From the NCBI RefSeq assembly GCF_013283875.1, contig NZ_CP054139.1:4154001-4218000 (forward strand): a stretch of DNA of 64,000 nt. The letters are read 5' to 3'. This DNA is from Mucilaginibacter mali (GTDB lineage Bacteria; Bacteroidota; Bacteroidia; Sphingobacteriales; Sphingobacteriaceae). The translations under genes were made by a program, and so were the position numbers. The notes beneath the pieces were generated by a model that saw only the letters and a list, made by a program, of their open reading frames with translations, had not been told where the DNA came from and did not search any database. Numbering within the stretch: the stretch's first letter is position 1; every line of letters starts with the position of its first letter. This document shows positions 1 through 8,615 of the stretch, piece after piece.

Positions 1-1
1 G

Positions 2-250
2 TTTATCAACACATTTACACCTACTGCGGCACCATCGGCAAACGAAGATTTCGATTTCCTTAACGAGATGGAGTTTGAGCCGGAGGATGCCGAAGATTTT
101 TCGGAAGTGACTGATACCGGCGAGGAGGAGGAAGAGGATAACAACCACGGCATGGGCGATGACGATGATGATGAAATGGACGAATTTTCGGACAACGAGC
201 ACATGGAAGACGAAGACCATGGACGCGGCGGCCGTCATGACGATTATTAA
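2..250 (+). CDS. C-terminal end of an acidic protein (partial)
   Basis: The frame is open from the left window edge to a TAA stop, so this is the tail of a gene that begins outside the window; the first internal ATG (68) is unlikely to be the true start. The visible 82 residues are extremely acidic, with runs of Glu and Asp (EEEEE and DDDDD types), and end in a short Gly/Arg/His stretch before DDY. No domain is recognisable from this tail. It lies 48 bases before miaA on the same strand and could be co-transcribed with it. I do not recognise the family. Confidence 0.6.
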   Translation, partial: FINTFTPTAAPSANEDFDFLNEMEFEPEDAEDFSEVTDTGEEEEEDNNHGMGDDDDDEMDEFSDNEHMEDEDHGRGGRHDDY

Positions 251-298
251 TATTAGCTAATGGTTCATGGATCATAGTTCATAGTAAAAGCTATTGCC

Positions 299-1210
299 AT
301 GAACAGTACTAAAACACTTATAGTTATTGCCGGCCCTACGGCAAGCGGAAAAACAGCGGCGGGCATTACACTTGCCCGCCGTTTGCATACCGATATCATT
401 TCGGCCGATTCAAGGCAATTTTTCAGTGAGATGGCTATCGGCACGGCCAAGCCAACACCGGATGAACTGGCGCAGGCTAAGCACCATTTTATCGATTCGC
501 ACAGCGTTACCGACAATTACAATGTTGGCGATTTTGAGCGTGATGGCTTGGCCTTGCTTGATGAACTTTTTAAAACGCACAACCAGGTAGTAATGGTGGG
601 CGGATCCGGCCTCTACGTTAAAGCTATTTGCGAAGGTTTCGACGAATTTCCTGAAGTATTGCCCGAAGTTCAGCAAAAGGTCAGGGCCGGGTTTGAAGAA
701 AAGGGCCTGGCCTGGCTACAGCAAAAACTACAGCAGGCAGATCCGCTATATTATCAGCAGGTTGATCTGAATAACCCGCAAAGGTTATTGCGCGCAATGG
801 AGGTAATTGAAAGCAGCGGGCAGCCGTTCTCATCCTTTCGCAAAGCCGGCGTGCGTAAGCGGCCTTTTAATATCCTGAAGGTTGGGTTGGAATGGCCGCG
901 CGAGCAACTCTATAACCGCATCAACCAGCGGGTAGATATGATGATTGCCGATGGACTTATAGACGAGGTAAAAGCACTATTCCCCTATCGCCATTTAAAC
1001 GCCCTGCAAACCGTGGGTTATACCGAAATTATTGATTACCTGGATGGCAAAACCGGTCTGCCCACAGCTATTGAACTTATTAAGCGCAATACCCGCCACT
1101 TTGCCAAACGGCAGATGACCTGGTTTAACCGGGATAAGGAAATGAATTGGGTAGCGCCGGAAGAGGTGGAAAATTTTGTAATAGAAAAAATACGTCATCC
1201 TGAGCGATAG
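299..1210 (+). CDS. miaA: tRNA dimethylallyltransferase MiaA
   Basis: Transfers the dimethylallyl group of DMAPP to N6 of A37 in tRNAs that read UNN codons. The 303-residue length is normal. The P-loop GPTASGKT is at residues 12-19 and the family motif ISADSRQ at 34-40; GGSGLY (about 101-106), the QTVGYTE motif and the C-terminal RNTRHFAKRQMTWF motif follow. The last five residues (RHPER) and the stop codon are encoded inside the left arm of the palindrome at 1193-1277, so the original C-terminus may have been altered by repeat insertion. It is convergent with fcl, with only 83 bases between the two genes. Confidence 0.96.
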   Translation: MNSTKTLIVIAGPTASGKTAAGITLARRLHTDIISADSRQFFSEMAIGTAKPTPDELAQAKHHFIDSHSVTDNYNVGDFERDGLALLDELFKTHNQVVMVGGSGLYVKAICEGFDEFPEVLPEVQQKVRAGFEEKGLAWLQQKLQQADPLYYQQVDLNNPQRLLRAMEVIESSGQPFSSFRKAGVRKRPFNILKVGLEWPREQLYNRINQRVDMMIADGLIDEVKALFPYRHLNALQTVGYTEIIDYLDGKTGLPTAIELIKRNTRHFAKRQMTWFNRDKEMNWVAPEEVENFVIEKIRHPER

Positions 1211-1277
1211 CGAAGGATCCCAAACTATGCATATTGCTCTGCTAATCGGAGATCCTTCGCTATCGCTCTGGATGACG
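1193..1277. repeat. REP-like palindrome between miaA and fcl
   Basis: Arms at 1193-1219 and 1251-1277 are 27 bases each with one mismatch, around a 31-base loop. The left arm carries the last codons and TAG stop of miaA. The core words (GTCATCCTGAGCG, GCGAAGGATC) look like a dispersed intergenic repeat; this is recollection of similar repeats in other genomes, not a search. Sitting between two convergent genes it could also act as a bidirectional transcription stop. Confidence 0.8.
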
Positions 1278-1293
1278 GAGTGAGTGGAGAATA

Positions 1294-2220
1294 TTAATAC
1301 CTGCTTAAAAAGTCCTGGTAAGCAAGGGCAATGCCTTCTTCCAGTTCAATTTTATGTTTCCAGCCCTGGCTGTGTAATTTAGATACATCCATCAACTTGC
1401 GTGGTGTACCATCAGGCTTTGAGGTATCAAATTTGATCTCGCCTTCGTAACCCACTACTTTACTAATTAATGTGGCCAAATCCTTAATGGTCAGGTCTTC
1501 GCCCGTACCGATATTTACCAGGCCTTCTTCATCGTAGTTTTGCATCAGGTAGTAGCAGGCTTCGGCAAGGTCGTCGGCAAATAAAAATTCGCGCATTGGC
1601 GATCCAGTTCCCCAGATAGTAACATCTGGCGCATTGGCTACCTTAGCTTCGTGAAAGCGGCGAATTAATGCCGGCAGCACGTGCGAGTTTTGCGGGTGAT
1701 AATTATCGTTATAACCATACAGGTTTGTAGGCATTACCGATATGTAGTTGCAGCTGTACTGCGCACGGTAAGCATCGCACATTTTAATACCGGCAATTTT
1801 GGCAATGGCGTAAGGCTCGTTAGTAGGCTCAAGCGTGCCGGTAAGCAGGTATTCTTCTTTTAATGGCTGCGGGGCCATTTTAGGATAGATACAGCTGGAT
1901 CCCAAAAACATCAGTTTTTTAACCCCGTTTAAATACGAGCTATGGATGATGTTGTTTTGAATTTGCAGGTTATCGTACAAAAATTCGGCACGATAGGTAT
2001 TGTTAGCCACAATACCACCTACTTTGGCAGCAGCCAAAAACACATAATCGGGTTTTTCGGCTGCGAAAAAGTCGGCAACTTGTTGCTGGTTACGCAAATC
2101 TAACTCTGATGATAAGCGGGTGATGATATTGGTATAACCCTCGGCGGTTAGCTTGCGATGAATGGCCGAGCCAACCATGCCACGGTGGCCGGCAATATAA
2201 ATCTTAGCGTTTTTTTCCAT
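1294..2220 (-). CDS. fcl: GDP-L-fucose synthase
   Basis: Bifunctional 3,5-epimerase/4-reductase that turns GDP-4-keto-6-deoxy-D-mannose into GDP-L-fucose with NADPH. It is an extended SDR of 308 residues, normal for the family. The cofactor loop GHRGMVG is at residues 11-17, the LGSSCIYP motif near 106-113, and the catalytic Tyr-x3-Lys appears as YAIAK. It starts 8 bases after gmd, which makes its substrate, so the two form a GDP-fucose pair at the 3' end of the polysaccharide locus. Confidence 0.95.
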   Translation of the reverse strand: MEKNAKIYIAGHRGMVGSAIHRKLTAEGYTNIITRLSSELDLRNQQQVADFFAAEKPDYVFLAAAKVGGIVANNTYRAEFLYDNLQIQNNIIHSSYLNGVKKLMFLGSSCIYPKMAPQPLKEEYLLTGTLEPTNEPYAIAKIAGIKMCDAYRAQYSCNYISVMPTNLYGYNDNYHPQNSHVLPALIRRFHEAKVANAPDVTIWGTGSPMREFLFADDLAEACYYLMQNYDEEGLVNIGTGEDLTIKDLATLISKVVGYEGEIKFDTSKPDGTPRKLMDVSKLHSQGWKHKIELEEGIALAYQDFLSRY

Positions 2221-2228
2221 AGTGAAGA

Positions 2229-3368
2229 TTAATCGAACTGGTTAGTAACAAGATAACCTGATTCTTTTAACAGTTTTTCTCTTTTCACCAAATCAATATC
2301 GGCAGCAACCATCTCTTGCACTAAACCTTGCAGATCGTATTTTGGCTCCCAGCCTAATTTGGTTTTAGATTTGGTAGGGTCGCCAATTAACAGATCAACC
2401 TCTGTAGGGCGATAGTACTTTGGATCGACACGCACTACCACTTTACCAATCTCAAGCTGATAGGCAGGGTTATTACATTTAGCAACTTTTGCGATCTCAT
2501 TCTCTTCGGTTCCTTCAAATGTAAGTTCGATACCCACCTCGGCAAAAGAAAGGCGAACAAAATCCCTTACGTAAGTAGTAACACCCATGGCCAGTACGTA
2601 ATCTTCGGGCTTATCTTGTTGCAATATGCGCCACATGGCCTCTACATAATCTTTTGCATGTCCCCAATCGCGTTGCGCATTAAGGTTGCCAAGGTAAAGG
2701 CAATCTTGTTTCCCTAAAGCTATAGCTGCAGTAGCCATTGTAATCTTACGGGTTACGAAGGTTTCACCCCTTCGTGGCGATTCGTGGTTAAACAAAACAC
2801 CATTACATGCAAACATGTTATAAGCTTCGCGATAGTTTTTTGTGATCCAAAAACCGTATATCTTAGCTACGCCATAAGGTGAACGAGGGTAAAATGGTGA
2901 ATTTTCATCATAAAAACCTTTCTCGTTCTTATTTTCGGGAAGGCCGCCATATAGTTCAGACGTAGATGCCTGGTAAATTCTTGTTTTCTTTTCAAGTCCC
3001 AATATCCTTACAGCCTCTAATATCCGCAATGTACCAATACCATCCACATTCGCTACATATTCAGGCGAATCGAACGATACTTTTACATGGCTCATAGCGC
3101 CCAGGTTATATATCTCATCGGGCTGAACTTCCTGTATGATCCTTATAATGTTCATAGAATCGGTCAGATCACCGTAATGAAGCCTAAAATTAATATGCCC
3201 TTCATGAAGGTCTTGATACAAATGGTCGATACGCTTTGTATTAAAAGAAGATGCCCGCCTTTTAACGCCGTGCACTTCATATCCTTTTTCCAGCAAAAGT
3301 TCCGCTAAATAAGATCCGTCCTGACCGGTTATCCCCGTTACTAATGCTACTTTTTTTGCTGATGACAT
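2229..3368 (-). CDS. gmd: GDP-mannose 4,6-dehydratase
   Basis: Converts GDP-D-mannose into GDP-4-keto-6-deoxy-D-mannose, the first step to GDP-L-fucose. The 379 residues match the family length. TGITGQDG (residues 11-18) binds NADP, the following GVKRRASSFNT segment is the typical Gmd cofactor/tetramer loop, and STSELYG plus YGVAK supply the Thr, Glu, Tyr and Lys of the active site. NHESPRRGETFVTRK is a strong Gmd signature. It lies 35 bases after rfbA and 8 bases before fcl. Confidence 0.97.
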   Translation of the reverse strand: MSSAKKVALVTGITGQDGSYLAELLLEKGYEVHGVKRRASSFNTKRIDHLYQDLHEGHINFRLHYGDLTDSMNIIRIIQEVQPDEIYNLGAMSHVKVSFDSPEYVANVDGIGTLRILEAVRILGLEKKTRIYQASTSELYGGLPENKNEKGFYDENSPFYPRSPYGVAKIYGFWITKNYREAYNMFACNGVLFNHESPRRGETFVTRKITMATAAIALGKQDCLYLGNLNAQRDWGHAKDYVEAMWRILQQDKPEDYVLAMGVTTYVRDFVRLSFAEVGIELTFEGTEENEIAKVAKCNNPAYQLEIGKVVVRVDPKYYRPTEVDLLIGDPTKSKTKLGWEPKYDLQGLVQEMVAADIDLVKREKLLKESGYLVTNQFD

Positions 3369-3403
3369 AAAAATGTTATTTTTCTTAAGTAATTTATTCC
3401 GAT

Positions 3404-4261
3404 CTAAACCAATTTTAACAAATACTGGCCATACCCGCTTTTAATATACTTATTGGCTATGGTAGCTAATTGCTTCTTATTGATAAATCCTTGCTTATAG
3501 GCAATTTCTTCTATACAGCCTATTTTAGTGTCCTGGCGTTTTTCTATCACCCGTACAAATTCGGTGGCATCACTTAATGAATCGAAAGTACCGGTATCCA
3601 GCCAGGCTGTACCCCTGTCCATTACGCCTACATGCAAATTCCCCTGTTCAAGATAATGCTTGTTTACATCCGTAATTTCAAACTCACCGCGGGGCGATGG
3701 GGCAATATTTTTAGCGATCTCTACAACCGAATTATCATAAAAATACAAGCCTGGAACTGCATAGTTTGATTTTGGCTGAAGGGGTTTTTCTTCAATTGAT
3801 ACGGCTTTGAAGTTGTTATCAAATTCAACAACACCGTATCTTTCCGGATCGGCTACTTTATAGGCAAATATTGCCGCACCGTCAACATCATTAAAACTGC
3901 TGATCAATTCGCCAAAGCCCGTTCCGTAAAAAATATTATCGCCTAAAATTAAGGCCACTTTATCATCTCCTACAAATTTTTCGCCGATTACAAAGGCCTG
4001 GGCTAAACCATTGGGCACTTCCTGTATAGCATATTCAAAGCGGCAACCCAATTCTTTGCCATCACCCAGTAAACGTATAAAACCGGCGTTATCCTCGGGT
4101 GTGGTAATAATTAATATTTCACTTATTCCGGCCATCATCAATACCGATAACGGATAATAGATCATTGGCTTATCATAAATAGGCATTAATTGCTTACTTA
4201 TTGCTTTGGTGATTGGATACAACCGTGTACCTGAACCACCGGCTAAGATTATTCCTTTCAT
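3404..4261 (-). CDS. rfbA: Glucose-1-phosphate thymidylyltransferase
   Basis: Makes dTDP-glucose from dTTP and glucose-1-phosphate, the first step of dTDP-rhamnose synthesis. The 285 residues are a nucleotidyltransferase with LAGGSGTRLYP at 6-16 and KQLMPIYDKPMIYYP just after; LGDNIFYG and EEKP motifs are present. Its ATG overlaps the TGA stop of rfbD by 4 bases (ATGA), indicating translational coupling. Gene order here is rfbB-rfbD-rfbA, with the epimerase rfbC not present anywhere in the window. Confidence 0.97.
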   Translation of the reverse strand: MKGIILAGGSGTRLYPITKAISKQLMPIYDKPMIYYPLSVLMMAGISEILIITTPEDNAGFIRLLGDGKELGCRFEYAIQEVPNGLAQAFVIGEKFVGDDKVALILGDNIFYGTGFGELISSFNDVDGAAIFAYKVADPERYGVVEFDNNFKAVSIEEKPLQPKSNYAVPGLYFYDNSVVEIAKNIAPSPRGEFEITDVNKHYLEQGNLHVGVMDRGTAWLDTGTFDSLSDATEFVRVIEKRQDTKIGCIEEIAYKQGFINKKQLATIANKYIKSGYGQYLLKLV

Positions 4262-5115
4262 GGTTTTAATATGTTAATGCATTTGGCTAAACTATCTCTC
4301 CAATATGGGATAGTTATACCGAAGGTGTTTTTAATTTTTGCTTTATTCATTACAGAAAATGCAGGTCTGGTGGCTGCTGTTGGATATTCGGCGGTAGTAA
4401 TGGGGTATAAATTTACCGATGTATCCGACAGATCGAATATTGCTTTTGCAAAATCATACCATGATGTTACGCCTTCGTTACTATAATGATAAATGCCGTA
4501 TTCCTGTTTGCCCGACTGGATAATATGCATGATGGTTTCCGCTAAATCTACTGCATAAGTAGGTGTACCTATCTGGTCCGCAATTACTTTTAATTGATCG
4601 CGTTCGGCTCCTAATTTCAGCATAGTTTTTACAAAATTGTTCCCATATTCTGAATAAAGCCAGCTGGTGCGCAAAATATAATATTTGCTGATAGTGTCTG
4701 CAATATCCTGTTCGCCCTCTAATTTAGTAAGCCCATATATGCTGATGGGTTTCGCTTCATCGGTTTCAGACAAAAGATGTGGCACCTTACCATCAAACAC
4801 AAAATCTGTTGATACGTGAATAAGTGTAGCATTGTAGGTTTGGCAAAGCACGGCCAGGTTGGCAGCACCATCTTTGTTTACTTTGCGGGCTATATCAATA
4901 TCGGTTTCGGCTTTATCTACAGCAGTATAAGCTGCACAGTTAATGCAAAAATCGGGCTGATATTCGTCAAACAGTTTTTTTAAACTATTTGTATCTAAAA
5001 TATTAGCCACTGTTTCATCCGGGAAATAAACATTAGCAACCTGATTATTGCTTACAACCAGTTTTAAGCATTGGCCTAATTGCCCTGATGCACCAAATAC
5101 CAAAGTTTTACTCAT
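4258..5115 (-). CDS. rfbD: dTDP-4-dehydrorhamnose reductase
   Basis: Reduces dTDP-4-keto-L-rhamnose to dTDP-L-rhamnose with NAD(P)H. It is a 285-residue extended SDR: the cofactor loop FGASGQLGQ is at residues 7-15, CINCAAYTAVDKAE and HVSTDFVFDG are RmlD signatures, and YGLTKLEGE holds the catalytic Tyr and Lys. It starts 33 bases after rfbB and overlaps rfbA by 4 bases. Its substrate needs the 3,5-epimerase RfbC, which must be encoded elsewhere if dTDP-rhamnose is made. Confidence 0.95.
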   Translation of the reverse strand: MSKTLVFGASGQLGQCLKLVVSNNQVANVYFPDETVANILDTNSLKKLFDEYQPDFCINCAAYTAVDKAETDIDIARKVNKDGAANLAVLCQTYNATLIHVSTDFVFDGKVPHLLSETDEAKPISIYGLTKLEGEQDIADTISKYYILRTSWLYSEYGNNFVKTMLKLGAERDQLKVIADQIGTPTYAVDLAETIMHIIQSGKQEYGIYHYSNEGVTSWYDFAKAIFDLSDTSVNLYPITTAEYPTAATRPAFSVMNKAKIKNTFGITIPYWRDSLAKCINILKP

Positions 5116-5148
5116 ATGTATGTCTGCTAAATTTTATATGGAACACTA

Positions 5149-6207
5149 TTATCTGTTAGTGTATTGATCATTATAATATTGTTGATAATGGCCTGATGTT
5201 ACGTCGTCCAGCCATTCCTGGTTTTGCAGGTACCAGTCAACTGTTTTCTCCAGGCCCTCCTCAAAGGTAATGCTTGGCACCCAGCCCAGTTCGTTTTTTA
5301 GTTTGGTGGCATCAATAGCATAACGCAGGTCGTGCCCGGCGCGGTCGGTTACAAAAGTGATCAGTTTTTCCGATTCGCCTGCTGCCCTGCCCAGCTTACT
5401 ATCCATGATCTGGCATAACAGCCTGATCAGGTCGATATTTTTCCACTCGTTATGGCCGCCAATATTATAGGTAGTACCCGATTTGGCTTTGTGGAATATC
5501 ACCTCAATAGCCCGGGCATGGTCTTCTACCCACAGCCAATCGCGAATGTTCTCGCCTTTACCATAAACCGGGATAGGCTTACTTTGCTTGATATTGTGAA
5601 TAGCAAGCGGTATCAGTTTCTCGGGAAAGTGATACGAGCCATAATTGTTTGAGCAATTGGATATCACAGCGTTTAAACCGTAAGTATCCTGGTAAGCGCG
5701 TACAAAATGATCTGAACTGGCTTTTGACGCCGAGTATGGCGAATGCGGATCGTAAGCGGTCTCTTCGGTAAACATACCGTCTTCGCCCAGTGTACCATAA
5801 ACCTCATCGGTAGATACATGGTAAAAACGGGTAATGTCGTAGCGGCCTTTCCAATACTTTTTGGCCGCATTAAGCAGGTTTACCGTACCGATAACGTTTG
5901 CCATCACAAACTCCAATGGGTTGGTGATCGACCTGTCCACATGCGATTCCGCAGCCAGGTGAACTACTGCATCAGGCTGGTGGGTGGCAAAAAGGCGGTC
6001 GATAAAATCGGCATCAACAATGTCGCCTTTTACAAACTCGTAGTTGGGCGCATGTTCAATATCACGCAAATTAGCCAGGTTACCCGCATAGGTTAATTTA
6101 TCCAGGTTAACAATATGATACTCGGGGTGCTGCGTTACAAAACGACGCACTACATGCGAGCCAATAAAGCCAGCGCCTCCGGTAATAATGATTTTTTTGA
6201 TATCCAT
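5149..6207 (-). CDS. rfbB: dTDP-glucose 4,6-dehydratase
   Basis: Forms dTDP-4-keto-6-deoxy-D-glucose. The 352-residue extended SDR carries TGGAGFIGSHV near residues 9-19, HLAAESHVDRSI, STDEVYGTLG and YSASKASSDH, all hallmarks of RmlB, with the Asp-Glu pair of the dehydratase in the TDE motif. It lies 19 bases after the wzi-like gene and opens the rfbBDA set. Its product could feed dTDP-rhamnose and possibly the dTDP-sugar 4-epimerase-like gene at 9661. Confidence 0.97.
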   Translation of the reverse strand: MDIKKIIITGGAGFIGSHVVRRFVTQHPEYHIVNLDKLTYAGNLANLRDIEHAPNYEFVKGDIVDADFIDRLFATHQPDAVVHLAAESHVDRSITNPLEFVMANVIGTVNLLNAAKKYWKGRYDITRFYHVSTDEVYGTLGEDGMFTEETAYDPHSPYSASKASSDHFVRAYQDTYGLNAVISNCSNNYGSYHFPEKLIPLAIHNIKQSKPIPVYGKGENIRDWLWVEDHARAIEVIFHKAKSGTTYNIGGHNEWKNIDLIRLLCQIMDSKLGRAAGESEKLITFVTDRAGHDLRYAIDATKLKNELGWVPSITFEEGLEKTVDWYLQNQEWLDDVTSGHYQQYYNDQYTNR

Positions 6208-6226
6208 TTTAGTGTAATGGGTTTTG

Positions 6227-7735
6227 TTAAAACGTTTTTTTTAATTTAAGCTGTAAACCCAATGTATTATAGTATATGCCACCTTTATCATACCCTATCG
6301 CAACTGCGCCTGAAAGGCCATTATAAAAATCTTTACCAGCCTCTATATAGCCCGAAAATTGATCTACCCGACTAAATATACCATACATTGGCGGCTCAAA
6401 TTTGGGCGGGACGGAATGTCCTTCAATTGCAGTACCATAGGTGCCAAAGTTTTGGGTATACGTTAACTTCATAGTTAATTGTACACGGTTAACAGATCCT
6501 TGTATTGCTCCATGAAAGCCAAGTATCCGGTTATTGATAATATGATCGTTCGGGTCGTTTATTAAACCATCGCGTGTATATTTTCTATCATTAAATAATG
6601 GGGTGCCCATATTCAATCCCTGGTACGACCATCCGTTTCTAAATTCATAATCGTTGTAATAATCTTCATCGCCCGATGGCGCCGTTGTGCCCAAGTGCCC
6701 TGCCTGGTTTCTGCTTGAAATAAACTCAATGAGTATTTTATGCCAGTTAATATGATCAAAGCCTTCATCTTTATTAGTAAAGCTTACACCATTAATGCCA
6801 TCGGCTAAGTTTGCAAGATGGCCGATGGCGCCTATATCATATATAAACTGATGATATACCAGCATATTCACATCATCAAATTCATAAGTAGCACCTGCAT
6901 CAACCGAACCAATGTGATTACCCACCTTACCGCCAAATTGCTGATCGTATAGGTTATTGTTATAATCGCGATAGGTTTTCCCAAATATCGCGTAAATGGC
7001 TGCACTGAAAGGTGATAGTTTATATCCCGGCCCGAAAATTGTTTTCTCGTTGCCAAACATTACATTATGGTTTATACCACCAAATAACTTTAGCCTCCAG
7101 TCAGGATGCCCTAGCCTAAAATAGAGCTGGCTTTGCTGAAAATACTGGGGCGCGTTTTTAACGTAAGCATAGGGAGAAAAAATCTCCTGATTACCAAAAA
7201 AACCATAAGAAAAGCTTCCCTTTACCGAGAATAACCTGTTGAAAATTGGCAATATATAATATTCAGGAATAGCTATCTCTATTTTAGGGATACCTAAAGC
7301 GTTGCCAGAAAATGAAAAAGAACCTGAAGACAAGGTTGTATCTACAATTCCGGTGATATCCTTTGTACGGCCGGCAGTAACTTCAAAAATACTCCCCTTA
7401 GCCTTTACATAACCTTCAATAAGTGTAAAGTATGCCTGGTTGCCGACATTGCCCCTCACTTGTACACCGGCGCTCCAGTCGATCAGGCTTGATGAAGTTT
7501 CATCATAAATTTTGTAGGCACTGCCAATAATGCTTGTAGATGGGCCGGACAATGGTACGCTGCCAAATTGATTCGCTCTGAACCATAATGGCAGTTTGCC
7601 GGGTTGTGTCAGTATAGTTTGCGATTCAACGCTGAATTGCATCAGCGATGATTGAGCTTTTACTTTCACTTGAGCAAACGTTAATAAAAATGCCAGTAAA
7701 ACGGGTATTTTAAAACTATTCATTTGCCCATACAT
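6227..7735 (-). CDS. Wzi-family capsule assembly outer-membrane protein
   Basis: 502 residues with an N-terminal signal peptide (hydrophobic stretch PVLLAFLLTFAQ ending at a VKAQ-type cleavage site). The rest is rich in alternating aromatic/polar beta strands, and the protein ends in LKLKKTF with a C-terminal Phe, as in outer-membrane beta barrels. The mature start (QFSVESQTILTQPG...PLWFRANQFG) fits the Bacteroidetes branch of the capsule assembly Wzi family. Wzi helps anchor exported polysaccharide at the cell surface. An ATG four codons downstream (7723) is an alternative start. It lies 19 bases upstream of rfbB. Confidence 0.85.
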   Translation of the reverse strand: MYGQMNSFKIPVLLAFLLTFAQVKVKAQSSLMQFSVESQTILTQPGKLPLWFRANQFGSVPLSGPSTSIIGSAYKIYDETSSSLIDWSAGVQVRGNVGNQAYFTLIEGYVKAKGSIFEVTAGRTKDITGIVDTTLSSGSFSFSGNALGIPKIEIAIPEYYILPIFNRLFSVKGSFSYGFFGNQEIFSPYAYVKNAPQYFQQSQLYFRLGHPDWRLKLFGGINHNVMFGNEKTIFGPGYKLSPFSAAIYAIFGKTYRDYNNNLYDQQFGGKVGNHIGSVDAGATYEFDDVNMLVYHQFIYDIGAIGHLANLADGINGVSFTNKDEGFDHINWHKILIEFISSRNQAGHLGTTAPSGDEDYYNDYEFRNGWSYQGLNMGTPLFNDRKYTRDGLINDPNDHIINNRILGFHGAIQGSVNRVQLTMKLTYTQNFGTYGTAIEGHSVPPKFEPPMYGIFSRVDQFSGYIEAGKDFYNGLSGAVAIGYDKGGIYYNTLGLQLKLKKTF

Positions 7736-7748
7736 TTTTTAACTGCGT

Positions 7749-8612
7749 TTATTTTTTGCTGTCAAAGTAATGAATGTTTTCCACCGTGTTTTGAATGTTG
7801 GCCTTTGATGATGCGCCAAAAAGTATTGATTCGATATTCGGCAAACCACAAACATATTCTATAGCTTCTTTAGGGGCTATCGCACCGCCTCCTAAAACCT
7901 GCATAGCCACCGCGCGAAATTTTCTGTTTTTAAGGTAGTCCTCATATATTTCTTTTCCGCCCGACATCCGGAAACCAACCTTATTGATAGACGAGCAGAT
8001 GATAGGATTAGTAATACCTCCTTTTTCAAGCACATCCAACAGTTTTGGCATATTCATGGTTATAAACCCCGCGTCGGCGTTATATTTCTTTTTTACATAG
8101 TGATAATAAGCTATCAATACTTCATCGGCATTTAATCCTAAAAAAAGATCAGTGATAACGTTTTGCAAAAATATAACCGGTGTATCGATACCTTTAAACA
8201 TTTTCATCTCAGCATCTACCAACAGTTCCATTATAGAAAGAAAATCCTTTGATAAAAATGCTACGCCACCTTTAAATAATGAACCAAAGAAATTGCCGGG
8301 AACATATTCTTTTAATGTGCCTACTATGCCCAATTCTGTTACCGCGTTAGCATATTTGTGGGCATAGGGCATACAAGGAAATATTTTAAACCCTTTATAT
8401 TTTTCAGGCTGCGCCCTGATCACATCGCAAATTTTACTGATCCTATCATGTGTTGTACACATAAAGGTATTAATGCCGGCCTCCCGTGCATCATCCAATG
8501 TTTTTACTATAGCACTGTCATCTTTAAATTTAATTGACTGCGCTCTTGATTTTTCGTCAGAAATATGGTTAACAGCGAAAAACTGGTTATCACCAAAAAG
8601 TATTCTTTCCAT
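7749..8612 (-). CDS. TIM-barrel-like protein, possibly aldo/keto-reductase-related
   Basis: 287 residues, no signal peptide. The beginning (ERILFGDNQFFAVNH) and end (LPNIESILFGASSKANIQNTVENI) resemble the first strand and the C-terminal cofactor region of aldo/keto-reductase barrels, but the usual catalytic Asp-Tyr-Lys-His set cannot be pointed to with confidence. It is 3 bases downstream of a Gfo/Idh oxidoreductase and 13 upstream of wzi, so it is probably co-translated with the oxidoreductase and acts on the same sugar. The specific reaction is unknown. Confidence 0.6.
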   Translation of the reverse strand: MERILFGDNQFFAVNHISDEKSRAQSIKFKDDSAIVKTLDDAREAGINTFMCTTHDRISKICDVIRAQPEKYKGFKIFPCMPYAHKYANAVTELGIVGTLKEYVPGNFFGSLFKGGVAFLSKDFLSIMELLVDAEMKMFKGIDTPVIFLQNVITDLFLGLNADEVLIAYYHYVKKKYNADAGFITMNMPKLLDVLEKGGITNPIICSSINKVGFRMSGGKEIYEDYLKNRKFRAVAMQVLGGGAIAPKEAIEYVCGLPNIESILFGASSKANIQNTVENIHYFDSKK

Positions 8613-8615
8613 TAT

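Noticed and set aside
265..516. Minus-strand open frame over the start of miaA
   Set aside because: Antisense to the conserved P-loop region of miaA.
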